The notes below the pieces were generated by a model, which saw only the letters and a list, made by a program, of their open reading frames with translations, was not told the DNA's origin and did not search any database. Below, piece after piece: positions 1-8,445 of a DNA stretch of 64,000 nucleotides. The stretch spans positions 1 through 64,000 of the forward strand of contig CALMPI010000020.1 of the NCBI GenBank assembly GCA_937872175.1. Reading direction: 5' to 3'. The DNA is from an uncultured Flavobacteriales bacterium. Its GTDB lineage: Bacteria > Bacteroidota > Bacteroidia > Flavobacteriales_F > PHOS-HE28. Position numbers and translations under genes: made by a program. Position 1 is the first letter of the stretch. Every line of letters begins with the position of its first letter.

Positions 1-1
1 G

Positions 2-301
2 GGGATGAGGTGGCGGGGGCTGACGGGGGGGGGGGGGGGGCGCGAAGGTTATGTGGAGGGGGCGGGGGGGGAGTGGGGGGGGGCGAGTGGGGGCCCCCCC
101 CGCCCCTCGCCACTCGTCACTCACCACTCGGTACTCGACCTCCGAACCACCCTTCACCCCAAAAAGCCCCTTCCCGCCGGGATCGATGCCGTGGGGCCCT
201 ACCCCCAGGTCTTCGCGGACCGCCACGGCTTCCAGCCGCGGATGAGCGTGATCGACCTGGTGTGCAACTGCGGGCCGGAGGCGCTTCATCGCATCGCCTG
301 A
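2..301 (+). CDS. WbqC-like family protein, C-terminal part (5' end outside window)
   Basis: Only the end of this gene is present and it stops with TGA at 299-301. The last 40 or so residues (from about base 150) contain HPKKPLP, a YPQVF.DRHGF block and a closing DLVCNCGPEAL. This matches the C-terminus of WbqC-family proteins (…QVF..RHGF..NLS..DLLF..GPE…), which are often encoded in polysaccharide loci. I cannot state the enzymatic role. The upstream 140 bases in the same frame are low complexity: a run of 16 G and a palindromic repeat. The true reading frame there is therefore uncertain, and the gene could be frameshifted or carry an in-frame repeat insertion. Confidence 0.5.
   Translation, partial: GMRWRGLTGGGGGREGYVEGAGGEWGGASGGPPRPSPLVTHHSVLDLRTTLHPKKPLPAGIDAVGPYPQVFADRHGFQPRMSVIDLVCNCGPEALHRIA
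61..140. repeat. Palindromic GAGTGG/CCACTC repeat with poly-G, within the WbqC-like frame
   Basis: The right arm (about 102-131) is built from CTCGCCACTCG, TCACTC and CCACTCGG units. The left arm (61-93) is a G-rich degenerate complement containing GAGTGG and GCGAGTGG. The tip is GGGGG/CCCCCC at 88-101. The right-arm units are the same as those of the repeat inside pyrD at 54072-54144, so this looks like a second, more decayed or homopolymer-expanded member of the same family. Confidence 0.5.
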
Positions 302-380
302 CATGGCAGCGTTACGTTCGATCGTCCCGTTCACCGGCAAGCCCACCTAGAGGGCGCCTACAGGACCTGCGCACGCGACC

Positions 381-1964
381 ATGGGGCACCCGTTCCGGAA
401 CCAGCTTGTCCAGGTGTTGGACCGCGCACGGAACGCCGGACCCTGGCCATTCCTGGTGCTCGGTCTGGTGGACAGGTTCATTCTGGTCGTTCAGTTCGGC
501 GCGCGCTACGTCAGCACCGACGATGCCATCCAGTGGGCCGGCGCGGTCGACTACGCTCACGGGATCCTGCGCTGGCCCTATTACTACGGGCAGGACTACG
601 GGCCCATGTTCGAGGCCTTGGTCGCCGCCCCCGGGATCTGGGTCGGGGCACCGCTGTCCTGGTCGCTCCCTGCGATCTCCTCCGCGCTCTTTCTGCTGCC
701 GTTCTGGTCATTCGCCCTGTACCACCATGCGCGCGGCCAGGCCTGGCCCGCTCTGGGCTTCGCCCTCACACCGGTGCTCCTTCCTGTGGAATTCGGCATG
801 ATGACGACCATACCGCGGGGCTTCGTGACCGGCTTGGCCCCGTTGGCGATCCTGCCCTGGGCGCAGCGGTCCGGTGGGCTGTTCCGGGGAGCACTGCTCA
901 TCGGGGGCTCCGTGGGTCTCGCCGGTTACCTCAACCCCAACGCACTGGTCTTCGCCCTGCCCTATGTGATGTGGTTCGTCCTGATCAGGAGGCCGGGGAT
1001 GCTGGGAGGCTTGGGTCTCATCGTTGGCCTGTTGCCGGCGATCGCGCTGCACCTGGCCGGCCAGGCGTGGTGCACTGCGCATGGCGATGCCATCGTGCAT
1101 CGCCTGGGCCACCTGGGCTGGAGCGTCGACGGAGGTGCGATGCTGCGCAGCCTGGGGCGGATGAACGAGCATCTGCAGTGGACGTGCCCGCTCCTCTGGG
1201 GCGCTGAGGACGTGCTGCTTCCGGGCCTCCTCGCCTTGTCGGTCCTGGCGTTCCGCCGTGGGGACCGCGTCCTCGCCGCGGTGGTCCTGATGGCCACAGC
1301 AGGCATCGTGGCCTCCCTTTCCCTTCCCAAGGTCCAGGACGGATGGGATTCCGTGTTCTTCCCGCTCTCCCGCATGTTCCTGGCCGTGCCCTTGCTCGTC
1401 GCCTGGGTCCTGGGCCTTTCGGCACCGGCCCGTGGGCCGCGTCGGTCCCTGGTCCTCATCGCCCTGGCGGCCTCCGTGAGCGCCATCGCCTACAAGGCCG
1501 CCGTGGTCGACCGGGTGGGTGCCGAGCAGGTGGCGGCGCAGACCAAGTGGGTCTCGGTTCTCCCGTTCACCGAACTGGAGCAGGACGCGGCCGAGCTGGG
1601 GAGGCTGTGCACGGCCCACGACGTGGACCTGATCGTGGTGCCGATCCGGTTGGGCACCCGGGTTTGGGCGCAGTTCCGGGCCTATCTCCACCCCACGCTC
1701 GTCCCCGAGCTGCCACCGACCTATGCCTACGGCTATGAGCGCCGCCATTGGCAACGCACCGAGCAGGGCCAGGCGGTCCACCGGACCCTGCTCGTGATCG
1801 GAGGAGCCGAGGAGCGCTGGTCCGAACTGAGGACCCTGGACCCGCGCATCCGGCGCATCGGCGCCCTGCAGGGTGACCTGGTCCATCTGCTCCCGGCGGA
1901 AGACCGCCCCACGGACGATCGCATGGCCGAACTCGTGGAAGACCTCCTCAGCGCCGGGCCGTAG
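381..1964 (+). CDS. Polytopic membrane protein, GT-C-like
   Basis: This is a 527-residue protein with about ten hydrophobic segments between residues 25 and 370, followed by a soluble C-terminal portion of roughly 150 residues. An early acidic pair (STDDAIQWAGAVDYAHG, about residues 44-60) in the first external loop followed by many membrane helices is the usual architecture of GT-C glycosyltransferases and related mannosyltransferase-like proteins. No sharper family signature is visible to me. It begins at the ATG 80 bases after the WbqC-like gene, in the same direction. Assignment as a lipid-linked-sugar glycosyltransferase is inference from topology only. Confidence 0.7.
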   Translation: MGHPFRNQLVQVLDRARNAGPWPFLVLGLVDRFILVVQFGARYVSTDDAIQWAGAVDYAHGILRWPYYYGQDYGPMFEALVAAPGIWVGAPLSWSLPAISSALFLLPFWSFALYHHARGQAWPALGFALTPVLLPVEFGMMTTIPRGFVTGLAPLAILPWAQRSGGLFRGALLIGGSVGLAGYLNPNALVFALPYVMWFVLIRRPGMLGGLGLIVGLLPAIALHLAGQAWCTAHGDAIVHRLGHLGWSVDGGAMLRSLGRMNEHLQWTCPLLWGAEDVLLPGLLALSVLAFRRGDRVLAAVVLMATAGIVASLSLPKVQDGWDSVFFPLSRMFLAVPLLVAWVLGLSAPARGPRRSLVLIALAASVSAIAYKAAVVDRVGAEQVAAQTKWVSVLPFTELEQDAAELGRLCTAHDVDLIVVPIRLGTRVWAQFRAYLHPTLVPELPPTYAYGYERRHWQRTEQGQAVHRTLLVIGGAEERWSELRTLDPRIRRIGALQGDLVHLLPAEDRPTDDRMAELVEDLLSAGP

Positions 1965-2071
1965 CACCAGGATGCCCTCCCGCAGGCGTCCATCGATCCA
2001 GGCCGGTGCACGGGGGGCGTTCTTGATCCCGGTCAAGCGCCGCCGCCCCGCACGCCCATGACCTTCGCCGC

Positions 2072-2959
2072 ATGGCCACGGACATCACGCTCCCCGCCTG
2101 GGTGGACCGCATCGCCTTTCCCTTCACGCCCCGCACCTTCCACCACCCCGACGGGCGGATGCACCATGTGGATGAGGGCCACGGCCCGGTGATCCTGTTC
2201 GTGCACGGCACCCCCGACTGGAGCTTCGGCTTCCGGCACCTCATCGCGGCGCTCCGCAGCACGCATCGGTGCATCGCACCGGACCATCTCGGCTTCGGCC
2301 TCAGCGACAAGCCGGTGCAGGCGGACTTCACCGTGGCCGCGCATGCCCGGCGCTTGCAGGACCTCATCGACCATCTGGGGCTGAAGGACCTCACCCTGGT
2401 GGTGACGGACTTCGGCGGCGGCATCGGCCTGCAGCATGCGCTCGAACACCCGGAGAACGTGAAGCGCATCGTGCTCTACAACACATGGCTGTGGGACCTG
2501 ATGCCGGACCGGCGCTTCAGCCGGCCCAGCGCCATCATGCACACCGGGTTCGGCCGCTTGCTCTACCTGCGCTTCGGCTTCAGCGTGAACGTGATGATGC
2601 CCAGCGGCTATGGCGACAAGCGGAAGCTGACCAAGGCCGTTCATGCGCACTTCAAGAACGCCTTGCCCGATCCGGCCTCACGCAAGGCCACCTTCGCCTG
2701 TGTGCGGGAGATCGCGAACGCGGGCCCGTTCTGGCAGGCACAATGGAGCAAGGTGGATCGGCTGCGCGCCATCCCCACCCTGCTGTGCTGGGGGATGCGG
2801 GACCGGTTCTTCCCGCCGGACCTGCTGGAGCGGTGGCGGAGCGCCCTGCCTCACGCGGAGGTCGTCGCATTCCACGATGCCGGGCACTTCCTTCACGAGG
2901 AGGCCCACGTCCTGTTGATCGCCGCGATGACCGCGTCTACTTCACCGCCCTGCCGGTGA
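2072..2959 (+). CDS. Alpha/beta hydrolase, haloalkane dehalogenase-like
   Basis: The 295-residue protein has the alpha/beta-hydrolase layout: an oxyanion motif HGTPDW (residues 45-50), a nucleophile elbow VTDFGGGIGL with Asp113 as nucleophile, an acid region WGMRDRFF (Asp244) and a catalytic His272 in DAGHFLHEEA. An Asp nucleophile and the total length fit haloalkane dehalogenases and epoxide hydrolase relatives. The residue after the nucleophile is Phe, where classical haloalkane dehalogenases have the halide-binding Trp, so dehalogenase activity is doubtful. The gene's last 23 bases overlap the 3' end of the convergent lipoprotein gene. Confidence 0.8.
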   Translation: MATDITLPAWVDRIAFPFTPRTFHHPDGRMHHVDEGHGPVILFVHGTPDWSFGFRHLIAALRSTHRCIAPDHLGFGLSDKPVQADFTVAAHARRLQDLIDHLGLKDLTLVVTDFGGGIGLQHALEHPENVKRIVLYNTWLWDLMPDRRFSRPSAIMHTGFGRLLYLRFGFSVNVMMPSGYGDKRKLTKAVHAHFKNALPDPASRKATFACVREIANAGPFWQAQWSKVDRLRAIPTLLCWGMRDRFFPPDLLERWRSALPHAEVVAFHDAGHFLHEEAHVLLIAAMTASTSPPCR

Positions 2960-3389
2960 AGCTGTACTCCTGGGAGGAACCATCAGGAAGGCTCACCATG
3001 GAGCTGCCGCTGAAGACCCCGTTCATCACCTCGCCTTTCCAATAGCGCGAGGCGCCACCATCGGGCTTGGTCATGCTCACTTTCAGTGCGAAGTGGCCCG
3101 GGGCGTTCTCGTAGCAGCCGATCTCGGACACCGTGAGGCCTTCCTTGGCGCAATTCGTGCAATCAGCCTTGTCGCCGGTGATGGTGAGCTCGTCGGTGCC
3201 CTGTGCTTCCGCACCGACCATGTATTCCAGCCGGAACGTGACGCCCTCCTTCAGGGTGCCACAACTGGCCTGTCCCCAGCGGACCGTGTCAAGGGCCGCC
3301 AGCGCCTCGGTGCCGGTGCCCGAGCCCCCACAACCGGCGAGGAACAGTGCGCTCAGCGCGATCGGGGCGAGGAGGAGGGTACGGGGCAT
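2937..3389 (-). CDS. Small lipoprotein of unknown function
   Basis: The 150-residue product starts with a lipoprotein signal peptide (MPRTLLLAP… LFLAGC, lipid-acceptor Cys near residue 20). The mature part has four further Cys, including a CTNC pair, and reads like a compact beta-rich domain. I recognise no family. It is convergent with and overlaps the upstream hydrolase gene by 23 bases. Confidence 0.7.
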   Translation of the reverse strand: MPRTLLLAPIALSALFLAGCGGSGTGTEALAALDTVRWGQASCGTLKEGVTFRLEYMVGAEAQGTDELTITGDKADCTNCAKEGLTVSEIGCYENAPGHFALKVSMTKPDGGASRYWKGEVMNGVFSGSSMVSLPDGSSQEYSFTGRAVK

Positions 3390-3466
3390 GGGGGGGCGTC
3401 ATTGCGCCGCGAATGTAAATGGTTCACGCGTCGCGGCCGGACGCGGAACGCCTTCCGACCGCCGGA

Positions 3467-4306
3467 TCAGGGAGCGGCCGATGATCGGTCCGCCTTGCGC
3501 CCACCCAGGGCGAACTGGACACCCACCGTGAGGTTGGCCTGCCAGAACCAGAAATGCTGGCTCGCCCGCTCACCCGCCTCCCCGGTGGTAAGAACGTCCG
3601 GCAGGTCGACCCACCCCGCCCTGCCGGTGGTCCGCACCAGCAGATGCTTCCACAGGACCAGATGCAGCCCCACCTGCGCCCCCACCCCGAAGCCCGCCAG
3701 GTGGAACACGTTGTTCACCCCATCGCCGAAGACCCGCACATCGCTGCGGGGGATGAGCGCCCCGGCGTGGAGCCCCTCGAAGACCCGCAACCCGTGCCTC
3801 CCGTTCGCCGCCTGCCAGAGGGCGTCGTAGTGGTCCACATCCAGGCTCAGCAGGTTCAGGCCGTCGGTGTGCTCGTATTTCAGCAGGTCAGGACCCAGGG
3901 TCACCATGCGGCTGTCGTGGTCCATGCTATAGGCGTCCGATCGATCCGGCGCGACGGTGCCGTCCATGCGCACCACCTGGTCCTGGTCCACCACGTACTT
4001 CATGTGGTCCAACCCGAGGGAGATGCTCCACCGGTCCCGGAGGAAATAGCCCAGCCGGTAATTGTACTGCGGATAGGTGAAGGTGCTGGGCTGCACGTAC
4101 TCCGCGGAGGGTTCACTGGGCCGGTCATGCGCCTTCACGTGCCGGAAGGTGACATCGTAGCCCGGCCCCTCCAGGTGGATGTCGCTCCCGCTGTAGCCCG
4201 AACGGTTGTAGCCCCAGTACAGGAACCAGTTGCCTTTCGGGGCAGGGCCTTGGGCGCATCCGGCCACCGCGGTCAGCACAAGGATGGTGAAGGAGCAGGT
4301 GCGCAT
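3467..4306 (-). CDS. Putative outer-membrane/lipoprotein beta-barrel-like protein
   Basis: From the ATG at 4306 the protein has 279 residues and begins MRTCSFTILVLTAVAGC, a lipobox-type signal, so I prefer this over a start 93 bases upstream that would bury the signal. The remainder alternates short aromatic-rich strands (NWFLYWGYNRSGY, YNYRLGYFLRDRWSISLGL, GVGAQVGLHLVLWKHLLVRT) and ends with a strand typical of barrel proteins (ANLTVGVQFALG). Function unknown. Confidence 0.65.
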   Translation of the reverse strand: MRTCSFTILVLTAVAGCAQGPAPKGNWFLYWGYNRSGYSGSDIHLEGPGYDVTFRHVKAHDRPSEPSAEYVQPSTFTYPQYNYRLGYFLRDRWSISLGLDHMKYVVDQDQVVRMDGTVAPDRSDAYSMDHDSRMVTLGPDLLKYEHTDGLNLLSLDVDHYDALWQAANGRHGLRVFEGLHAGALIPRSDVRVFGDGVNNVFHLAGFGVGAQVGLHLVLWKHLLVRTTGRAGWVDLPDVLTTGEAGERASQHFWFWQANLTVGVQFALGGRKADRSSAAP

Positions 4307-4495
4307 GGGTCGAGGACGCGAAGCTAGCGGGCGCGTGACGATGCGTCGGGAACTCACGTCGCAACAGGAACTCAATCCGTCCGAGGGACGCGCTTTCAAG
4401 CCCGGGGGGCATCTCCCGCTTCCGGACCAAGAGCTTCGCGAAGCCTGACGCGCTCAGGAACGAAGCAGGACCGTGCCCCACCGAACGCGATGCGA

Positions 4496-5668
4496 TCAGA
4501 GGTAGCTCAACCACCAGAGCTGGCGGTTGCCCGACTTCACCCGATCATACCACTTGCACAGCGGATAGAGGGCGAGCACCACGCCGACCCAGATGGCGTA
4601 GGTGATCGCGAGCGAGAATCCGAAACCGGCCAATGAATCGTCCCGGAACACCGCCATGTCCAGCACCATCGATCGCCAGCCGAACCCGGTGAACTGCGCG
4701 GTGGCCATGGCGAGCAAGTGGATCAGGTAGATGTGCAGCACATAGTAGAAGAAAGGCACACGACCGAAGACCATCAGGGCCGAGGCGAGGCGCCCGCGCA
4801 GAGCCTCGGACCAGGCGAGGAAGAGGATCGCCGGGCCGAGCGTCATCAGCAGGTAGAGCAGGCTGGGCGGGTACTTCTGAACGTTGAGAAAGGACAGGAC
4901 GGTGAACGCCGCCGAGCGTTGGGCGGACCAATGGCCCGGATCGCCGTACAGGTTCAGGAAGCGCAGCACGAGGAAAAGGATCACCGCCCCCCCACCGATG
5001 CGTATCAGCGCACGACGCCGGGCGCTTGCTTCCACCGTGGGTGCATAGAAGGATCCGAACGCATAGCCGAGCGCCATGGTGCCGATCCACGGCAGCACCG
5101 GGTAGGCGAAGAAGATCCGGCGATCGCCCACGAAGAGGGCGCCTTGTTCATGCAGCATCTTCCACCACCAGGCCCCGTTGAAATGGAGGCCGTCCAAGGC
5201 ATTGTGGCCGAAGACCAGCGCGAGGCCGATGAGGACAAGTGCACGCATGGGCAAGCGGGCCAGGCCCGCCAGGGCGACCATGCTCACCCCGATGGCCCAG
5301 ATCACCTGCAGGCCGAACATCGGGAAGCGCGGATCGAACATCCAGCCGAAGCTGATGACAAGGAACTCGATGAGGATGAGCCAGAGCCCGCGCTTGACCA
5401 GGAACGACGAGAGGTACGCGCTGCCCTTGCGACCGCCGATGGTCCACGCGGAAGTGCCCGCGAGGAAGATGAACACCGGGGCGCAATAGTGCGTGATCCA
5501 GCGCGTGAGGAAGACCGGGACGGTCGTGGCGCCCAGGTCCGTGGGATCGAAGTAGTGCACGTCCACATGGAAGTAGTCGCGCACATGGTCCAGCGCCATG
5601 ATCACCATCACCACGCCGCGCAGCAGATCAATGGAGGTGAAGCGCGACGAAACGGTGGATCCGGTCAC
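4496..5668 (-). CDS. DUF1624 / HGSNAT-like membrane protein
   Basis: This 390-residue membrane protein opens with RFTSIDLLRGVVMVIMALDHVRD, the hallmark of the DUF1624 family related to heparan-alpha-glucosaminide N-acetyltransferase and the wider acyltransferase-3-like membrane proteins. About ten hydrophobic helices follow. The conserved Asp/His of the first helix (ALDHVRDYFH) is present. Likely role: transfer of an acyl group across the inner membrane, substrate unknown. It uses a GTG start at 5668; a TATGTTCG promoter-like box lies 4 bases upstream. Confidence 0.8.
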   Translation of the reverse strand: MTGSTVSSRFTSIDLLRGVVMVIMALDHVRDYFHVDVHYFDPTDLGATTVPVFLTRWITHYCAPVFIFLAGTSAWTIGGRKGSAYLSSFLVKRGLWLILIEFLVISFGWMFDPRFPMFGLQVIWAIGVSMVALAGLARLPMRALVLIGLALVFGHNALDGLHFNGAWWWKMLHEQGALFVGDRRIFFAYPVLPWIGTMALGYAFGSFYAPTVEASARRRALIRIGGGAVILFLVLRFLNLYGDPGHWSAQRSAAFTVLSFLNVQKYPPSLLYLLMTLGPAILFLAWSEALRGRLASALMVFGRVPFFYYVLHIYLIHLLAMATAQFTGFGWRSMVLDMAVFRDDSLAGFGFSLAITYAIWVGVVLALYPLCKWYDRVKSGNRQLWWLSYL

Positions 5669-5672
5669 CCGC

Positions 5673-5680
5673 CGAACATA
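5673..5680 (-). promoter_or_regulatory. -7 promoter box (TATGTTCG) for the DUF1624 gene
   Basis: The complement of 5673-5680 reads TATGTTCG, a variant of the Bacteroidota -7 element TAnnTTTG, 4 bases before the GTG start. With transcription normally beginning 5-7 bases after the box, the message would be leaderless. Confidence 0.35.
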
Positions 5681-5789
5681 CGGACTTGCTGAGGAGGGCG
5701 CCCGCTACCTTGGATCCATGGCAACGAAGCCGACCGGTACGACCACCCGGAAAGCGCAGGCGAGGAAGGCCACCGCAACGCTGAATGCC

Positions 5790-5900
5790 GCGTGCGCATT
5801 CGAAGCAGGCCGGCATTTGAGGCCGGGTACCCCGCAGCGAGGAACGAGCGAGGAGGACGAGCGGAAAGCGCGACCCCAAGGCGTTGCGAGGGGCACGCCC
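5790..5900 (-). repeat. GGGCGTGCCCC-type dispersed repeat, copy 1
   Basis: Read on the minus strand from 5900, this starts GGGCGTGCCCCTCGC, continues through GGGTCGCGCTTTCCGCT and a run of CTCG-rich sequence, and ends in ACGC. The same opening, central 'GGTC..GCT.TCCGCT' block and ACGC end occur on the plus strand at 8718-8849. It resembles a family of non-coding repeats, bounded by GCGT…ACGC, that I know from many Bacteroidota genomes. It occupies most of the 392-base gap between the DUF1624 gene and accB; no gene is visible there. Confidence 0.6.
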
Positions 5901-5926
5901 AAAGAACCCGATCACGATCGAACCGC

Positions 5927-5993
5927 CACGGCGCGACGGCGCAACGGTCTCGCAACGTTGCGTGCATTTCGTGGCGTCGTTGCGTCGTTGCGG
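5927..5993. repeat. CGCAACG/CGTTGCG short-unit repeat with palindromic centre
   Basis: A perfect 12-base palindrome CGCAACGTTGCG lies at 5951-5962. It is flanked on the left by CGGCGCAACGG and on the right by two tandem CGTCGTTGCG-type units (5975-5993). It sits just upstream of a TACCTTCG promoter-like box (6011-6018) for accB, so it could be regulatory or simply a short selfish palindrome. Confidence 0.4.
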
Positions 5994-6060
5994 TGAAAAC
6001 CCTCGCCCCTACCTTCGCAAGGCCCTCCCCGGACCATCCCGGAACACGGCACAGTGACGC

Positions 6061-7701
6061 ATGGCTGAGAAGCAGGACATCGAGTTCAACAAGAACGAGG
6101 ACAGGAACAAACTCGCCGTCAGCGAGCTCCATAGCCGCCTCAAGCAGGTCCACCTCGGCGGCGGCGAAAAGCGCATGGCCAAACTGAAGGCCGAGGGCAA
6201 GATGACCGCCCGCGAGCGCATCGACGCCCTGCTCGACCCCAAGAGCCCGCGCATCGAGATCGGTGCCTTCGCGGCGGACGGCATGTACAAAGAACACGGC
6301 GGTGCGCCTGCGGCCGGTGTGGTGGTGATGATCGGCTACGTGAGCAAGCGCCAATGCATCGTGGTGGCCAACGACGCCACCGTGAAGGCCGGCGCCTGGT
6401 TCCCCATGACGGGCAAGAAGAACCTGCGCGCGCAGGAGATCGCCATCGAGAACCGCCTGCCCATCATCTACCTCGTGGACAGCGCCGGCGTGTACCTGCC
6501 CATGCAGGACGAGATCTTCCCCGACAAGGAGCACTTCGGCCGCATTTTTCGCAACAACGCCATCATGAGCAGCATGGGCATCACGCAGATCGCCGCGGTG
6601 ATGGGTAGCTGCGTGGCGGGTGGCGCCTACCTGCCCATCATGAGCGATGAGGCGCTCATCGTGGAGAAGACCGGCAGCATCTTCCTCGCGGGCAGCTACC
6701 TGGTGAAAGCCGCCATCGGCGAGGACATCGACAACGAGACCCTCGGCGGCGCCACCACGCACAGCGAGATCAGCGGCGTCACCGACTACAAATGCAAGGA
6801 CGACGCGGATTGCCTGAAGAAGATCCGCGCCATCGTGGACAAGCTGGGCAAGCCCAAGGACGCCGGCTTCAGCCGCGAGAAGCCCGCGCTGCCCAAGGCC
6901 GATCCGAAAGAGATCTACGGCATCCTCCCCGCCGACCGCGCCAAGCCCTACGACATGCGCGAGGTGATCGCCCGCCTGGTGGACGACAGCGAGTACACCG
7001 AGTACAAGGAAGGCTTCGGCCAGAGCATCATCACCGCCTATGCCCGCATCGACGGCTGGGCCGTGGGCATCGTGGCCAACCAGCGCAAGGTGGTGAAGAG
7101 CAAAAAGGGCGAGATGCAGTTCGGCGGCGTCATCTACAGCGACAGCGCCGACAAGGCCACGCGCTTCATCGCCAACTGCAACCAGAAGAACATTCCGCTG
7201 GTCTTCCTGCAGGACGTCACCGGCTTCATGGTGGGCAGCCGCAGCGAGCACGGCGGCATCATCAAGGACGGCGCGAAACTGGTGAACGCCGTGAGCAACA
7301 GCGTGGTGCCGAAGTTCACCATCATCATCGGCAACAGCTACGGCGCCGGCAACTACGCCATGTGCGGCAAGGCCTACGACCCGCGCCTCATCGTGGGCTG
7401 GCCCAGCGCGCAGGTGGCCGTCATGGGCGGCGACCAGGCCGCGAAAGTGCTGCTGCAGATCGAGGTGGCCGCGCTGAAGGGAAGAGGTGAAGAGATCACG
7501 AAAGAGAGGGAGGAAGAGATACTTGGGAAGATCAGGGCGAAGTATGAAGAGAGCATGAGCCCGTACTATGCTGCTGCGCGGTTGTGGTTGGATGCGATCA
7601 TTGATCCGCTGGAGACGAGGACGTGGATATCGATGGGGATTGAGGCCGCTTCGCAGTCACCGGCCACACGAGAGTTCAATATGGGGGTGTTGCAGACTTG
7701 A
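6061..7701 (+). CDS. Acyl-CoA carboxylase beta subunit (methylcrotonoyl/propionyl-CoA carboxylase type)
   Basis: This is the 546-residue carboxyltransferase subunit of a biotin-dependent acyl-CoA carboxylase, moving carboxyl from biotin to an acyl-CoA in the cytoplasm. Both crotonase-fold halves are present. The block DSAGVYLPMQ with PDKEHFGRIF, SMGITQIAAVMGSC, AGGAYLPIMSDE and ISGVTDY is closest to methylcrotonoyl-CoA carboxylase beta subunits; the C-half has NSYGAGNYAMCGKAYDPR and AVMGGDQAA. From about base 7480 to the stop the codon choice changes abruptly from G+C-rich to a mixed style. The final 49 codons recur, diverged, at 8288-8434. I infer that this gene's own 3' end is a transferred replacement. 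The biotin-carrying subunit is not in the window. Confidence 0.92.
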   Translation: MAEKQDIEFNKNEDRNKLAVSELHSRLKQVHLGGGEKRMAKLKAEGKMTARERIDALLDPKSPRIEIGAFAADGMYKEHGGAPAAGVVVMIGYVSKRQCIVVANDATVKAGAWFPMTGKKNLRAQEIAIENRLPIIYLVDSAGVYLPMQDEIFPDKEHFGRIFRNNAIMSSMGITQIAAVMGSCVAGGAYLPIMSDEALIVEKTGSIFLAGSYLVKAAIGEDIDNETLGGATTHSEISGVTDYKCKDDADCLKKIRAIVDKLGKPKDAGFSREKPALPKADPKEIYGILPADRAKPYDMREVIARLVDDSEYTEYKEGFGQSIITAYARIDGWAVGIVANQRKVVKSKKGEMQFGGVIYSDSADKATRFIANCNQKNIPLVFLQDVTGFMVGSRSEHGGIIKDGAKLVNAVSNSVVPKFTIIIGNSYGAGNYAMCGKAYDPRLIVGWPSAQVAVMGGDQAAKVLLQIEVAALKGRGEEITKEREEEILGKIRAKYEESMSPYYAAARLWLDAIIDPLETRTWISMGIEAASQSPATREFNMGVLQT

Positions 7702-7703
7702 TC

Positions 7704-8291
7704 ATGCCCTTCCCGCTCGCGGAGCATAATCGTGAGGCGATCGAGGCCCACTTTCGAAAACGCAGAAAGCGGCAGGACTTCGCTTGGACCGAGGACTTCT
7801 TCATCGACGTGCTTCGCTCCTCCCAAGACAAGTATGACCTGAACTATGCAGCCCAAGCACTGCGAGCTGTAGGCACTGTCCGTGCTGTTCCATTCTTGAA
7901 ACCGCTGGTTCACTTCACGAACAACGACGTTCGTGCCATCGTACTTCTCACCGTTGCGCACATCGCTCGTGGTGCTGAATCTCGGTGGTACTCCGAACTA
8001 TTGGTTGATCCGAAGTTCAGGATGAAGGACTATGCTATCTGGGCTATCCAGGAAGCCGGTGATGAAAGCGCGTTGGAGGCTGTTGAAGGTTACTTCACTG
8101 ATAAGCGCAGACTCATCGAAGCTGGAAAGCTCGAATCGTTCCAGATCGCCATGGGACGGGACTATCTCCAACGCATCGGAGCATCCTCGTCCAAGGCTGC
8201 ACAGCTACTCGAAGATGCTTGGACAAGTGTTGCGGAAGATGAGCGCGAACGGCACCTGAAGCAGATCAACTATCACCGCGCCCAAGCATGA
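7704..8291 (+). CDS. HEAT-repeat-like cytoplasmic protein (accessory cargo)
   Basis: This 195-residue all-helical protein has units such as YAAQALRAVGTVRAVPFLKPL and AIWAIQEAGDESALEAVEGY that read as HEAT-like repeats; no signal peptide or membrane helix is visible. A TTG at 7698 overlaps the accB stop (TTGA) and is an alternative start, so translation is probably coupled to accB. Its G+C is near one half in the lines I counted (53% over 7801-7860), clearly below the neighbours, which suggests transfer. Its stop overlaps the first ATG of the duplicated accB tail (ATGA, 8288-8291). Function unknown; small HEAT proteins are sometimes found in immunity or regulatory contexts, but nothing here proves it. 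Confidence 0.8.
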   Translation: MPFPLAEHNREAIEAHFRKRRKRQDFAWTEDFFIDVLRSSQDKYDLNYAAQALRAVGTVRAVPFLKPLVHFTNNDVRAIVLLTVAHIARGAESRWYSELLVDPKFRMKDYAIWAIQEAGDESALEAVEGYFTDKRRLIEAGKLESFQIAMGRDYLQRIGASSSKAAQLLEDAWTSVAEDERERHLKQINYHRAQA

Positions 8292-8434
8292 GCCCCTATT
8301 ACGCGGCGGCTCGGCTGTGGCTGGATGCCATCATCGATCCACTGGAGACGAGGACGTGGATCAGCATGGGCATAGAAGCGGTCAGACAGGCACCGGCAAC
8401 GCGGGAGTTCAACATGGGGGTGTTGCAGACGTGA
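8288..8434 (+). pseudogene. Duplicated 3' end of the acyl-CoA carboxylase beta gene
   Basis: These 49 codons (48 residues plus stop) encode nearly the same C-terminus as 7555-7701: MSPYYAAARLWLDAI…NMGVLQT. By hand alignment about 30 of 147 bases differ, almost all at silent positions, and only three residues change. This copy uses G+C-richer codons like the body of accB and so looks like the original tail displaced downstream, while the tail now attached to accB looks acquired. It has no carboxylase core of its own and is probably non-functional, although an ATG overlapping the preceding stop could allow translation. Confidence 0.9.
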
Positions 8435-8445
8435 AGCGCGAACGA

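Noticed and set aside
2072..2959. Firm naming as haloalkane dehalogenase
   Set aside because: The halide-binding Trp after the nucleophile is replaced by Phe; only the hydrolase superfamily is secure.
5665..7251. Long open minus-strand frame (528 codons) antisense to accB
   Set aside because: Low-complexity Ala/His/Asp/Val-rich translation typical of the complement of a G+C-rich gene; accB is certain on the plus strand.
8288..8434. A genuine small 48-residue gene
   Set aside because: The sequence is the carboxylase C-terminus; better explained as a displaced gene end.
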